In this document: piece after piece, positions 40,774-50,336 of the stretch | Position numbering within the stretch: the stretch's first letter is position 1 | How the letters are laid out: the number at the start of each line of letters is the position of its first letter | Source: an uncultured bacterium | Lineage (GTDB): Bacteria > Patescibacteriota > Saccharimonadia > Saccharimonadales > Saccharimonadaceae | DNA: 64,000 nucleotides | Direction: 5' to 3' | Assembly: GCA_938036155.1 (NCBI GenBank) | Contig: CALHPA010000001.1 | Location: 124,001 to 188,000, forward strand | Position numbers and translations under genes: made by a program | The notes under the pieces: generated by a model | The model's input: only the letters and a program-made list of their open reading frames with translations | Database searches by the model: none | Told to the model about the DNA's origin: nothing

Positions 40774-42069
40774 CTATTTTTTAATTTTTGGTAGTTCAAA
40801 AAAGAATTTCGAACCGTGGTTTAATTTGCTCTCGAGCTGAATTTTTGTACCAATTTTCGCCGCCAATTTTGAAGAAATATAAAGCCCTAAGCCTGTGCCG
40901 CCAGTTTCTCGCGTTCGCCAATCTTCACTCCTGTAAAACTTTTCGAAAATCCGTTTTTGATCTCTTGAGCTAATTCCAATCCCGGTATCTTTAATCTCAA
41001 AAATTACACCTTTTTGCGAATTTTTAAAACAAATTTCAATTGAGCCTTCGCGTGTATATTTTAAGGCGTTTGTGATAAAATTTTGTAATAATTCTTCTAG
41101 GTAAAGTCTACTGGCTTTAACATGATTAAGTTTATTTCCAATATTTAAATTGAGGCTTAAGCCTCTTTCGAAAGCTGTTTTGTGATATTTTTTAAAAAGT
41201 GTCTCGGCGAGTTCTTTTGGATCAATCTCTTCTATTCCTTCGCCAATTCCTCTTTCTGTGCGCGACAGTATCGAGAGATCATTGACCATTGTTGCAAGAA
41301 AATTATTTTGGTTGTAAGCAGTTTTGGCGGATTTTTCAAGCATTTTAAAAGGTGCTTTTTTGCTAATTAATAGTTGTAAATTACTCAAAGAACCTTCCAA
41401 AATTGCCACTGGTGTGCGAAGTTCGTGGCTCACAACACTAATGAATTCATCACGCTCTTCATCGAGTGTTTTTTGCTTGGTAATATCGCGTAAAATTACT
41501 ACGAATTTTTTTAAATTAGATCTTGATTTTTTTGAAAAAGATTCTTTAATTTTAATAATTTCAATTTCAATTCGTAGTGCTTCATCTTCTTTTTGAAGGA
41601 TTAAATCATTGGTTGAGAAATACGATTTTCCTGCCTTAAGAATCTCTTGAATTTCGAATTTTTTTGTGTTGATTTTGGTAAGTTTACAAATTTTCGAAAG
41701 GTTCTTATTCAAAATTTCACCATTTTCACCCAGAATTTCAAGCGCTGCAGAATTGTATAATTCAATTTTTCCGTGTGAATCAATACTTAAAACCCCATCA
41801 GTCAAGCTATTGATAATTGTTAAAATCCTATTTCGCGAATCTTCGGCATTTTTGTGAGCTTCAAGCATTTTTTGGCGAGTTTGTTTTTGACGAACTCCAA
41901 ATATTATAAAAGCTAAATTTAAAGTAAAAAGTGTAAAAAATATCACTATAAAATTATTAAAATTTAGCGGATTAGTAATAAAAATAATCACAATTTCGGA
42001 CAAGAAAATCATTATACCGAGCATAGATCTTATTAAAAGCTCATTTTTGTGATTATGAAATTTATCCAT
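40774..42069 (-). CDS. PAS-containing sensor histidine kinase
   Basis: Membrane histidine kinase (431 aa). Two hydrophobic segments near the N-terminus (about 12-62), a PAS domain (about 80-190, NSLTDGVLSIDSHGKIELYN), HisKA with phosphoacceptor His in SVVSHELRTPVAILE, and HATPase with N-box ITNALKYTREG, DTGIGIS and GGTGLGLYIS. The start MDKF is seven bases after TATAAT, consistent with a leaderless start; an ATG six bases upstream is only one base from the -10. There is no response regulator next to it, so it is an orphan here. Signal unknown. Confidence 0.93.
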   Translation of the reverse strand: MDKFHNHKNELLIRSMLGIMIFLSEIVIIFITNPLNFNNFIVIFFTLFTLNLAFIIFGVRQKQTRQKMLEAHKNAEDSRNRILTIINSLTDGVLSIDSHGKIELYNSAALEILGENGEILNKNLSKICKLTKINTKKFEIQEILKAGKSYFSTNDLILQKEDEALRIEIEIIKIKESFSKKSRSNLKKFVVILRDITKQKTLDEERDEFISVVSHELRTPVAILEGSLSNLQLLISKKAPFKMLEKSAKTAYNQNNFLATMVNDLSILSRTERGIGEGIEEIDPKELAETLFKKYHKTAFERGLSLNLNIGNKLNHVKASRLYLEELLQNFITNALKYTREGSIEICFKNSQKGVIFEIKDTGIGISSRDQKRIFEKFYRSEDWRTRETGGTGLGLYISSKLAAKIGTKIQLESKLNHGSKFFFELPKIKK

Positions 42070-42149
42070 AACCATAATTATACGCTAAAGAAAATGAAAA
42101 ATCAATTTTGAAAAACCGCAAAAATGAGGAGTAATTGCGTTTTTAGAAT

Positions 42150-43505
42150 TTATTCACCATGCTTGCGGTCAAGTGACATAAAGCGGAGTCGTTCTGGGTG
42201 GAAATAGAGCTCAATTGTGCCAACTGGGCCGTGGCGATGTTTGGCTAGAATGAGATCGGTGATATTTTCACGCTCAGTTTCGGGGTTATAATAAGCTTCA
42301 CGATAAAGAAACATTACGATATCTGCATCTTGTTCAATAGAACCAGACTCACGGAGGTCAGCAAGCTGGGGTATTTTAGGATCACGACTTTCAACTGAAC
42401 GGCTGAGCTGTGAAAGCGCAATTACGGGTACGTTTAGCTCACGCGCAAGTAACTTTAAGCCACGGGAAATTTCTGAAACCTCTTGAACACGGTTTGCTGA
42501 AGATTTTGCTGAGCCGCTTCCTTGCATTAGCTGGAGGTAGTCGATAACAATTAAGCCGAGTTCTCCATCATGTGCAGCGCGCCGTGCTTTTGTTCGCATC
42601 TCGAGAACACTTACACCTGGCGTATCGTCAATAAAAATCGGAGCTTCAGCCATCTCACCCATTGCGTCAGCTAGTTTTGCGAAGTCTTCATCACTCAAAT
42701 TTCCCGTTCGAATATTCCACGAATCAACTCCAGCGGCATCTGCGAGCATACGGTCGACAAGCTGTTCTTTACTCATCTCGAGGCTAAAGAAAAGCACTGA
42801 TTTCTTCTCGATCGTAGCAATATTGTAGGCTAGATTTGTTACGAAAGTTGTTTTTCCCATCGCTGGTCGGGCGGCAAGAATAATTAAATCTGAACGCTGT
42901 AAACCTGCTGTTTTGTTGTCTAGATCACGATAGCCTGTTCGAATCCCACGGATTGCCCCTTTATTTTTATAAAGCTCATCCAATCTTTCGAAAGAATCAT
43001 TCAAAATATCTTCCATTGAAGATAAATCTTGTTTCAAGCTTGCATCTGAGACGCTGAAAAGCTCAGCTTCACTTTGACCTAAAAGTTGTGGAACGGTTAA
43101 TTCTTCATTAAAAGCTAATTCAGTAATATCGCCACCAGCTTTAATTAGTCGTCTTCGAACCGCCGCCTGAGCAACAATTTCAGCATAACTTGCTGCGTGT
43201 GAAGCTGTTGGGACATAGTTTGTTAATTCTGCTAAATAACTTGAACCACCAACTGCGTCAAGCTCTTCCCGTTTTTTAAGTTCATTCGTAAGCGTTAGAA
43301 GATCGACTGGCTGGTGATGCTCATAAAGTCGAATAATCGACGCAAAAATTGTGGCGTGGCGTTTGTCGTAAAAATCTACCGCTTTCACGGTCTCTACAAT
43401 ATCAATTAAAACTTCCTCATCAATCAAAATAGCTCCAATCAAACTCATCTCGGCATCTAAATTATGTGGCGGAATTTTACCACCAGTTTTCTCGCTATTC
43501 ATCAA
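42150..43505 (-). CDS. dnaB: replicative DNA helicase DnaB
   Basis: Hexameric 5'-3' fork helicase (451 aa, normal). N-terminal helical collar domain (PPHNLDAEMSLIGAILID...), then RecA-like domain with Walker A AARPAMGKTTF near residue 212, VLFFSLEMSKEQL, LIVIDYLQLM, SRSVESRDPKIPQLADLRESGSIEQDAD. It overlaps the end of dnaX by 11 bases, so the helicase and clamp-loader ATPase are made from one message. Starts after MMNSEKTGG or one codon later. Confidence 0.97.
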   Translation of the reverse strand: MMNSEKTGGKIPPHNLDAEMSLIGAILIDEEVLIDIVETVKAVDFYDKRHATIFASIIRLYEHHQPVDLLTLTNELKKREELDAVGGSSYLAELTNYVPTASHAASYAEIVAQAAVRRRLIKAGGDITELAFNEELTVPQLLGQSEAELFSVSDASLKQDLSSMEDILNDSFERLDELYKNKGAIRGIRTGYRDLDNKTAGLQRSDLIILAARPAMGKTTFVTNLAYNIATIEKKSVLFFSLEMSKEQLVDRMLADAAGVDSWNIRTGNLSDEDFAKLADAMGEMAEAPIFIDDTPGVSVLEMRTKARRAAHDGELGLIVIDYLQLMQGSGSAKSSANRVQEVSEISRGLKLLARELNVPVIALSQLSRSVESRDPKIPQLADLRESGSIEQDADIVMFLYREAYYNPETERENITDLILAKHRHGPVGTIELYFHPERLRFMSLDRKHGE

Positions 43506-45042
43506 TTTTTACCATTTCTCCACCCCCCATTAAATCCTGAACACTTGCAATTGCTGGGTCGCTCGCAGGTTTTGCTGTTCCAAAAACTTCAATTGCCCAG
43601 CCATCCGCATTAATTTTCTCTAAAGCTTTTCTCATTGAAGCTTGAGCCTTCGCCTTTTCGAGTTGTTTTTGGCTAAAAGGCCTGCCTGTATAAATTTTAA
43701 TTTTATCATTTTCGAAAATATGGCCAGATTGTTTTAAAATCGTTTGAACTCCCTTGTCGCCCTCATCAATCGCACCCCAGAAGTCTGCCCATTTAAATTC
43801 TTTCTTTTCGCCCAGATCTTGATTTTTATTGTCATTTTTTGGTTGAACTTCATCTAGGCTTTCTGGAATTTCACTTTTCAAAGATTTATCTTCTTCATCT
43901 TTTTGTGAAATTTCTATTTTATCTTCATCATCTTCAGTTTTCGGCGAATTTTCGAAAGTTTCTTTTTGTAAGTTTGGCTGATTTTTTGATTTACTTTTTG
44001 AAATTTCTGCCGTTTTTTGACTTTTAGCTTTTGGCCCTGGAGCTGTTTTTTGCTGAATTTGTTGCGATACATTTTGGTTTATTGAAATCTGTGGTGTAAA
44101 ACTCGGCTGAATAAAAATCGAAAGTAATTCCATTTCAATAAAATTTGACTTTTCCGCTCGTGTTAGCGGCACTAAAAATTGCGAAAGATATGGTTTTTTA
44201 CCAACATTTTCAGTAATAAAATTTAAAAGCTGGCTGGCAAAATTCTTCAAATCCACGCCAGAACTGCGAACATCTCGCACAATTTGTAGAATTTCGTTCG
44301 AATCCTGATTTTCGAAAGCTGAAATTAAAGCATTAATTTGTGCTTTTGGTGCTAATCCAAGGGCTTCTTCAAGTAGACTTGCTGTAATTTCTTCATTTTT
44401 TTTTGCAATGCTTGAAATTTGGTCGAGTAGTGATATGCTGTCACGGAAACTTCCTTCGCCGCGTTCAGCAATAATTTCAATTGCTTCTTTCGAAATGTTA
44501 ATTTTTTCATTTTTTGCAATAAATCCCAAATGGGCGCAAACGTCTTCTTTTGAAATAAATCGAAAAACAAACCGCTGAGTTCGGCTGATAATTGTTGCTG
44601 GTAATTTGTGAGCATCGGTTGTGGCAAGAATAAAAACGGCGTGTTCTGGTGGCTCTTCAAGAGTTTTGAGGAGCGCATTAAAAGCAGCTTTCGAAAGCAT
44701 ATGAACTTCATCTATAATGTAAACACGATATTTGGCTGAAAACGGCGCAACTTGCACATTGTCTCGAAGCTGGCGGATGTCGTCTACCCCGTTGTTGCTA
44801 GCGGCATCAATTTCAATAATATCTGGGTGATTATCTTCTTTAGAATACGGCAGATTATTAATTTCGTGGGCTAAAATTCGCGCAATAGAAGTTTTACCAA
44901 CACCGCGCGGGCCAGTAAAAAGGTAAGCATGGGCAATTTTCCCCTGTTTTAAAGCATTTTCAAGCACTGTTGTGATGTGTTTTTGACCCACAACTTCACT
45001 TAATTTCTTACTCCGATATTTGCGATATAATGCTTTACTCAT
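43495..45042 (-). CDS. dnaX: DNA polymerase III gamma/tau subunit, zinc module lost
   Basis: Clamp-loader ATPase (515 aa). Walker A FTGPRGVGKTS, DEVHML, the SRTQRF sensor and lid/collar domains are clear. Between the Walker A and DAASNNGVDDIRQL the usual four-Cys zinc module of DnaX is missing and replaced by the short HEINNLPYSKEDNHPDI. After about residue 370 the tail is Lys/Glu/Gln-rich and disordered, then a compact C-terminal domain (about 435-500). No obvious slippery site for gamma production was noticed. TGATAAAAT is seven bases before ATG (leaderless). Confidence 0.95.
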   Translation of the reverse strand: MSKALYRKYRSKKLSEVVGQKHITTVLENALKQGKIAHAYLFTGPRGVGKTSIARILAHEINNLPYSKEDNHPDIIEIDAASNNGVDDIRQLRDNVQVAPFSAKYRVYIIDEVHMLSKAAFNALLKTLEEPPEHAVFILATTDAHKLPATIISRTQRFVFRFISKEDVCAHLGFIAKNEKINISKEAIEIIAERGEGSFRDSISLLDQISSIAKKNEEITASLLEEALGLAPKAQINALISAFENQDSNEILQIVRDVRSSGVDLKNFASQLLNFITENVGKKPYLSQFLVPLTRAEKSNFIEMELLSIFIQPSFTPQISINQNVSQQIQQKTAPGPKAKSQKTAEISKSKSKNQPNLQKETFENSPKTEDDEDKIEISQKDEEDKSLKSEIPESLDEVQPKNDNKNQDLGEKKEFKWADFWGAIDEGDKGVQTILKQSGHIFENDKIKIYTGRPFSQKQLEKAKAQASMRKALEKINADGWAIEVFGTAKPASDPAIASVQDLMGGGEMVKIDE

Positions 45043-45067
45043 TAGTTCTATTTTATCAGTTTTTTAC

Positions 45068-46003
45068 TTAAAAATCAAACAAACTAGCCTGCCGTTCTGG
45101 TAAGTTAAGTTCAATAATTTTTGGTGAAATTCGAATTTTTCGACCTGTAAATTTCTTAAGTGGTATTGAGATAATTTCACCCTGTTGCTCGGCAAGTAAA
45201 ATATAGCCAATTTGAGCTTTTAAAATGCCTGAAAAAATCAGAATTTCACTGTTTTGATTTTGCTGACAATTTTGCGCTTCAAGTATTTCTCCGCTTGGAA
45301 TTTCTCCGTTTTTGGCATAAAATTTATTCAAATCTATTGGATCTTGCTTTTCGAAATCTACTTTTTGAGCAGTTTCTATTTTTTCGCGAGCATTAAGAAG
45401 CGCTTTTGTTGCTTTCGAAAAAATAAAATCTTGTTCAAGTAATTTTAATTTTGCATTTGCCTTGACATTTTCGCAAAAATCTGGCATTTTTGATATTTTC
45501 TCTTCATAATTTCGAGCAATATTTGCACTAGAAAACTCGCCTAAGATTAATGCAGCTCTCGCTCCCTGTTCGAGTAATCTTGCAATTCCCCGCCCTGCAA
45601 AACTAATTCCAACCTTAATAGTTTCATCTGAGAAATATGCTAAATAAACAAAATGCGGTTGTGAATTTCGCTCAATTTGTTGTCTCGAGATTTCACCATC
45701 TTTCACGTTGTAAAATGCTGGATTAAAGCCAGTCCTCTTTTGGCAATTTTGACATTGTTCATATTTTTTATTAAGTTCATAATTTTCTGGACAGACAAAA
45801 TCTTTTCCCGTTTCTAAACTGTGCCAACCAATACAAAATCGTTTTGAAAGGTTAATTTCTAATGAAATTGGCTCTTCCAATTCTGGTGAGAAGCTCAAAA
45901 TCTCACCAGAATCTAAATCTACTAACTTCCAACGCGGTCTTTGATTTCTATCAAAATCAACACGGGTTAAAAGATAGTCTTTTTCGAAAAAATCTTTATT
46001 CAT
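45068..46003 (-). CDS. DUF2797 protein (GIY-YIG-like, Cys-rich)
   Basis: 311-residue protein of the DUF2797 type. An N-terminal beta part holds a Cys cluster (FCIGWH, DFVCPENY, QCQNCQK) that looks metal-binding. It is followed by a GIY-YIG-like segment, HFVYLAYFSDETIKVGISFAGRGIARLLEQG, here seen as two overlapping patterns. The C-terminal domain is beta-rich. Function unknown in the family; a nuclease or RNA role is inferred from the GIY-YIG-like core. It begins at the stop of the helicase-nuclease gene (one-base overlap), suggesting a linked role in DNA metabolism. Confidence 0.82.
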   Translation of the reverse strand: MNKDFFEKDYLLTRVDFDRNQRPRWKLVDLDSGEILSFSPELEEPISLEINLSKRFCIGWHSLETGKDFVCPENYELNKKYEQCQNCQKRTGFNPAFYNVKDGEISRQQIERNSQPHFVYLAYFSDETIKVGISFAGRGIARLLEQGARAALILGEFSSANIARNYEEKISKMPDFCENVKANAKLKLLEQDFIFSKATKALLNAREKIETAQKVDFEKQDPIDLNKFYAKNGEIPSGEILEAQNCQQNQNSEILIFSGILKAQIGYILLAEQQGEIISIPLKKFTGRKIRISPKIIELNLPERQASLFDF

Positions 46004-49000
46004 TAGTTGTTTAAATCCTTGAAAGCTTTAATTAAATCTGCTTCAAAAGCTCGTGTTCCTTTTATATCTTTCGAATATTTTTCTTCATCCAATTCAAAAT
46101 CAAATGATTTAATTTTAGCCCAAACGGCTTGAATTAGATTCTTCAATCGCTCTTCTTCTGCAGGTTCAAAGATCACTTCAAAATTATAAGTTTTTTCGGT
46201 GTATTTATCTGGCTCGATAAACTCCAAGATCCCCTTTTCAACCGTATAGCCCGAAAATTCTGGTGTGTTTTCAATCAAAATTTTATAAAAATATAGCTGT
46301 TGCGTATATTCGTGAATTTTTGTTGAATTTATATTGAACTTATTGGTTTTAGTGTCAAAAGGAATTGAGCCGGTCTTATAATCAACAACTGTGATTTTTT
46401 TATTTTCGCGGTCTATTCGAATTAGGTCAATCTTTCCTGTTAGAACTGCGTCTCCAACCGTTACGCCAGCACCGCTAAAGTTTTTTTCAGCTATATTTCC
46501 AGATTTGAACTCACCCAAATTATTTTCGAAGAAGTTTTCAAAAATAATATTAAATCTTTCCAGAATTTCATCTTTATCTTTTTTTGATATCGGATGTTTC
46601 GAAAATCTTTCAATAGCATATTTTTTGATATTGTCAATATTTGGTGTTCTACCAGAATTAATTTCGTCTTGGATATAATTAAAACCTTCATGAACGATAT
46701 TTCCGAGTGTTAGAGTTGGGGTATAGGCTTCGGGAAAACATAAGATTTTATTTTCGAAAAAGGATTGCGGACCTTTATATTCGAGACTTGTATAGGAGTT
46801 TAAATCCGTTGGGCTTAACTTGTAGTTTTTAACTTTTGGTTTTAAGAGTTCTCGCATTTCTTCATTTTTTATGGTGTAAAATTCGTGCCAGTTTGTTTCA
46901 ATCTCATCAGCTTCGAGTGACTCTCTTTGGATTTTTGAAATTTCCTGCCACTTCTCGGGCAGAATTTTTGATTTCAAAATTCCGTCTTCTTCTCGCTCAT
47001 CTAAAAATGATAGCGTTTTTTTGGTTTTTCCGGTTAAATCGCTGTTATGGTTTGTAAGGTAAAGTTGAGTTTTGGCACGCGTCATTGCCACAAACATTAA
47101 GCGTTTGCGAGTATCCTCACCATCGTCTTCAATATTTGTAAATTTAAGGTTCGCGGGCATCGTAATATTTTCGCCACCGCCACCTTTTCTCGCAGAATTC
47201 CAACTATCTTGATTGAGCGAGATTAGAAAAGTATATTCAAATTCTAATCCTTTTGCTACAAAAGGCGTCATAACTTGAACTGCATTTTCACTTGTATTGT
47301 GTGGATTTGTACTTAAAATTTGGATTTCAAAGTTTTCGCATAATTCAATATAGTTTATTAAAATATCAAGTTTATTATTCTCTTCATTCGAAAATTCTCG
47401 CAGTTTGTCTCGCAGAATAGTTAAGTTTAAAATTGTATCATAAAATTCTTCATCGGATTTTTTCGAAATAAAATCTCGAATTGGCGATTTTAAGCCTTCG
47501 CAAATTTCTCTTGAACCCAAAATATAATCAAAAAGCTCTTCGAAAGTCTTTTCGTATGAAAATTCGGCTAGTGTAACTAAAATTTCACCCAAATTTTGAA
47601 TTTGCTCAACTTCATTTTTTAGCATAGCTTCAATCCAGAAATCACGATTATCTTTAGCCGCCCAGCTCATTTTCCAGACTTCAATTGTTGGGATTCGCCA
47701 AAAATCAAAACTCAAAACCTCAGGAAAAAGGTTTGCCATTTTTTCTTCATCTTTATCACGAATTGCCAAAATTAGCTTCGAAATCTTAATTAACTTCGAA
47801 ATTATTTCATTCTTTAGGATATTTTCACGTTTCTCGTAATAAATTGGTACATTTTGATTTTTCAAATATGGCACAAAAGCTTGCAGAATTTTGTGTTTTG
47901 GAGCAATTACAGCAATTTCTTTTGGTGTAACTCCGTTTTTAATTAGATTTGAAATTTTTTCTGCAACCCAAGAAAATTCTGCAATTTGGCTTTCGAAATT
48001 TGTTCGTTTTATCTGAATTTCTTGGTTAGTGAAGTTTCCTTCTGCCGAAATATCTTTCTCAATTTTAATTGGCAAGTTTTTAGTTAGTCGCCCTGAAATC
48101 GTATTTGCAACATTTTTTGAAGCAGTTAAAATATCGCTGTGCGAGCGGTAATTTTTAGTTAAGTTGATGACTTTTGTGTTTTCGCCAAAACGATTGTAAA
48201 AATCGATCATGTTCGACTTGCTTGCACCTTGAAAAGCCATAATTGCTTGGTCGTCATCGCCCACCGCCAAGACATTTGGCTTACCTTCCATAACAGGATT
48301 ATTTGTGAGCAGTTCAATAATTTTCGCCTGAGAATCATTAGTGTCTTGATACTCATCTAATAGTAAATATTGATATTTTTCTTGAAGCGTGAACCGAAAA
48401 TCATCGTTGTTTTCAAGTGTTTCGATAACTTCCAGAATCATATCATTAAAATCGTAAAGCCCACGATTTTTCATTTCATTATTGAATTTTTCATAAAAAT
48501 CAGCAAATTCAAGTAGTTTTTTATTTGCGTAAGTGTCGCTGATTTGAAAATTATCTTCGAAATCTTTTAAACTAAGAAAAGTATTCTTCCAATCTGTTAA
48601 CGGTTTTGATTTTCCAGTTTCTTCTGCCTCAAGATAGGCTTCATTCAATTTTTCGAAATAAAAATATAAATTACTTTTAAACTTTGTATCGTTTAAATCT
48701 TTTGAAATTGATTTTTTTAAATTATCACGAATTGCTGAATAAAACGGCTGAACTCGATTGAAGGTTCGCCCGCTAACGCGTAATCCTTTAATGCTTTCAT
48801 TAAAAATTTCTTGCTCAGCAATATTTGCTTTTGCAACTTTTCGCAAATCATCTGGCGAAATATAAGCATTTTTCATTTCTTTTATTGCAGAAGAGATATT
48901 CGAAACAGGGATTTTTTTAAGTTTTGAAGAACTTCGTAATTCATTTGATATTTTTGTTATAATTTCTTTTGTAATTAATTCATCGGCTGCTTCGTTAAGA

Positions 49001-49341
49001 TTTTTATCTGTAAAATATTCGCGATAATTTTGAATAATTTCATTTGCAAAACCGTGATAAGTGAAAATTCCAACTTTAAAAGAATCTGCGCCAATAAAAC
49101 GCGAAAGTCGCTCTCGCATATTTGAAGCTCCAGCTTCAGTAAAAGTCATCGCGAGGATGTTTTCTGGTGCTGTGTCGGTTTGTTGCAAAATGTTAGCAAT
49201 TCGTGTTGAGAGTAGTTGAGTTTTTCCCGTTCCTGGCCCGGCAATTACCAAAACTGGCCCATCAATTGTATCAACCGCTTCTTTCTGTTCGGCATTTAAC
49301 ATTTTGTAATTTTTTTCGAAAATCTTCTGAAAGTCGTTCAT
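46003..49341 (-). CDS. UvrD-like helicase fused to RecB-type nuclease
   Basis: 1112-residue DNA repair enzyme of the AddA/RecB/AdnB type. Helicase motifs: Q-motif NAEQKEAV, Walker A AGPGTGKTQ (about 34-42), DEYQDTND, VGDDDQAIMAFQGAS, and MTRAKTQLYL. The C-terminal ~230 residues are a PD-(D/E)XK nuclease: His in LGNIVHEGFN, Asp in GKIDLIRID and the VVDYKTG motif. There is no Fe-S Cys pattern. No AddB/RecC partner is in the window, so it could work alone or as a homodimer. TGATAAAAT and AGGAGA both lie immediately upstream. Confidence 0.93.
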   Translation of the reverse strand: MNDFQKIFEKNYKMLNAEQKEAVDTIDGPVLVIAGPGTGKTQLLSTRIANILQQTDTAPENILAMTFTEAGASNMRERLSRFIGADSFKVGIFTYHGFANEIIQNYREYFTDKNLNEAADELITKEIITKISNELRSSSKLKKIPVSNISSAIKEMKNAYISPDDLRKVAKANIAEQEIFNESIKGLRVSGRTFNRVQPFYSAIRDNLKKSISKDLNDTKFKSNLYFYFEKLNEAYLEAEETGKSKPLTDWKNTFLSLKDFEDNFQISDTYANKKLLEFADFYEKFNNEMKNRGLYDFNDMILEVIETLENNDDFRFTLQEKYQYLLLDEYQDTNDSQAKIIELLTNNPVMEGKPNVLAVGDDDQAIMAFQGASKSNMIDFYNRFGENTKVINLTKNYRSHSDILTASKNVANTISGRLTKNLPIKIEKDISAEGNFTNQEIQIKRTNFESQIAEFSWVAEKISNLIKNGVTPKEIAVIAPKHKILQAFVPYLKNQNVPIYYEKRENILKNEIISKLIKISKLILAIRDKDEEKMANLFPEVLSFDFWRIPTIEVWKMSWAAKDNRDFWIEAMLKNEVEQIQNLGEILVTLAEFSYEKTFEELFDYILGSREICEGLKSPIRDFISKKSDEEFYDTILNLTILRDKLREFSNEENNKLDILINYIELCENFEIQILSTNPHNTSENAVQVMTPFVAKGLEFEYTFLISLNQDSWNSARKGGGGENITMPANLKFTNIEDDGEDTRKRLMFVAMTRAKTQLYLTNHNSDLTGKTKKTLSFLDEREEDGILKSKILPEKWQEISKIQRESLEADEIETNWHEFYTIKNEEMRELLKPKVKNYKLSPTDLNSYTSLEYKGPQSFFENKILCFPEAYTPTLTLGNIVHEGFNYIQDEINSGRTPNIDNIKKYAIERFSKHPISKKDKDEILERFNIIFENFFENNLGEFKSGNIAEKNFSGAGVTVGDAVLTGKIDLIRIDRENKKITVVDYKTGSIPFDTKTNKFNINSTKIHEYTQQLYFYKILIENTPEFSGYTVEKGILEFIEPDKYTEKTYNFEVIFEPAEEERLKNLIQAVWAKIKSFDFELDEEKYSKDIKGTRAFEADLIKAFKDLNN

Positions 49342-49373
49342 TCTCCTATTTTATCATAAAAAATGAACCTTGT

Positions 49374-49625
49374 TTAGAGTTCGCTTGGTGATTTGTGCGA
49401 ATAATCTCCGTTTTCGTTTGGTAGATATTTGAGATCAAGCTTTTTCTCGAGTGATTCAATTCGATCTTGATAATTTTTTTCAATTTTTTGCCGTTCATCA
49501 AAATTTTTGAGATAATCGCTATAAAGAATCCCAAGAATAAGGCTATTTATAATTAACCCAACAAGAAGAACAATAGTTAAAATAATATGTAAAATTGATA
49601 AATCTCTTTTTTCGAAGAATTTCAT
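49374..49625 (-). CDS. small membrane protein with coiled coil (83 aa)
   Basis: One membrane helix (about 8-35, ILHIILTIVLLVGLIINSLI) followed by a charged coiled coil (about 40-68, FDERQKIEKNYQDRIESLEKKL). Topology and size recall FtsL/DivIC-type divisome proteins, but no further evidence supports that. Start MKFFEKRD is chosen from AAAGGAA eight bases upstream; two further ATGs lie upstream in frame. Convergent spacing places it just after the helicase-nuclease promoter. Confidence 0.7.
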   Translation of the reverse strand: MKFFEKRDLSILHIILTIVLLVGLIINSLILGILYSDYLKNFDERQKIEKNYQDRIESLEKKLDLKYLPNENGDYSHKSPSEL

Positions 49626-49691
49626 AAATTCCTTTCTCATAATTTTCATATTAATTAAAGCATAAGTTTAATAAAAAACAATATTTAGAAA

Positions 49692-49716
49692 ACAAAAAAG
49701 CCCGTTATACGAGCTA
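49692..49716 (-). terminator. terminator of 173-aa gene
   Basis: AGCTCG/CGGGCT stem then TTTTTTG on the minus strand. Confidence 0.75.
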
Positions 49717-49719
49717 AAA

Positions 49720-50241
49720 CTAATCTATTGGCTGAAATCTGCCGTCCATAAACATTTCTTTTGGACGTGACCAAATTTCACTTTCACCTATTTTGTGATA
49801 ATTCACCAATTTTTCATCTTGTTCGGTATGGCGAGAAATATTTAAAACTTCATATTCTCCACCTTTATAGTGCTTATATTTTTTGCCAATTTCAACTTTT
49901 GAAAGCGGTTTAAAAGTGTTGTAACCCAAACAATCACGAATAGTTTTTTCAATAATCTTTTGAATTTTTTCGTTCGAACAATTTGTTACTTTAAAATCAC
50001 CACCTTCGATTAAGACACTGAAAGAAATCATTGATTTTTTTTCAGAATTCTTTGAGATTGGCATTAAAATTGCAGAATAATCAAGTTTTAACTCTTCTGC
50101 CAAAAAACCGTCTCGCAAGGAATATGAAAATAAATTTTTCCAATCAATCTTACGAATTGATAAAATGATTCTTTTGTGAATGAGTGTTAAATTTTTAGAG
50201 TTTAGCGTTGTATCGCGTGCAGCTTCTTCTAACGAAACCAT
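49720..50241 (-). CDS. orphan protein (173 aa), DUF1653-like C-terminus
   Basis: Starts at MVSLEEAARDTTLNSK, set by GGAGG; the open frame upstream runs into the promoter. The N-terminal ~110 residues are not recognised. The last ~55 (VEIGKKYKHYKGGEYEVLNI...WSRPKEMFMDGRF in two parts) match the pattern of DUF1653, a small beta barrel (GxYxHYKGxxYxVL) also seen alone in other bacteria. The GKKYKHYKGGEYEVL stretch is quite diagnostic. Function unknown; RNA or protein binding is possible. Confidence 0.78.
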   Translation of the reverse strand: MVSLEEAARDTTLNSKNLTLIHKRIILSIRKIDWKNLFSYSLRDGFLAEELKLDYSAILMPISKNSEKKSMISFSVLIEGGDFKVTNCSNEKIQKIIEKTIRDCLGYNTFKPLSKVEIGKKYKHYKGGEYEVLNISRHTEQDEKLVNYHKIGESEIWSRPKEMFMDGRFQPID

Positions 50242-50291
50242 AAAATTACCTCCAAATGTACTATTTATAACTATTGTAAAATAAAACATAA

Positions 50292-50320
50292 GCAAAAACA
50301 AGCCCTTTCGAGCTTGTTTA
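50292..50320 (-). terminator. terminator of tig
   Basis: AACAAGC/GCTTGTT stem then TTTTGC on the minus strand. Confidence 0.75.
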
Positions 50321-50336
50321 TATAAAATTTTTAAAA

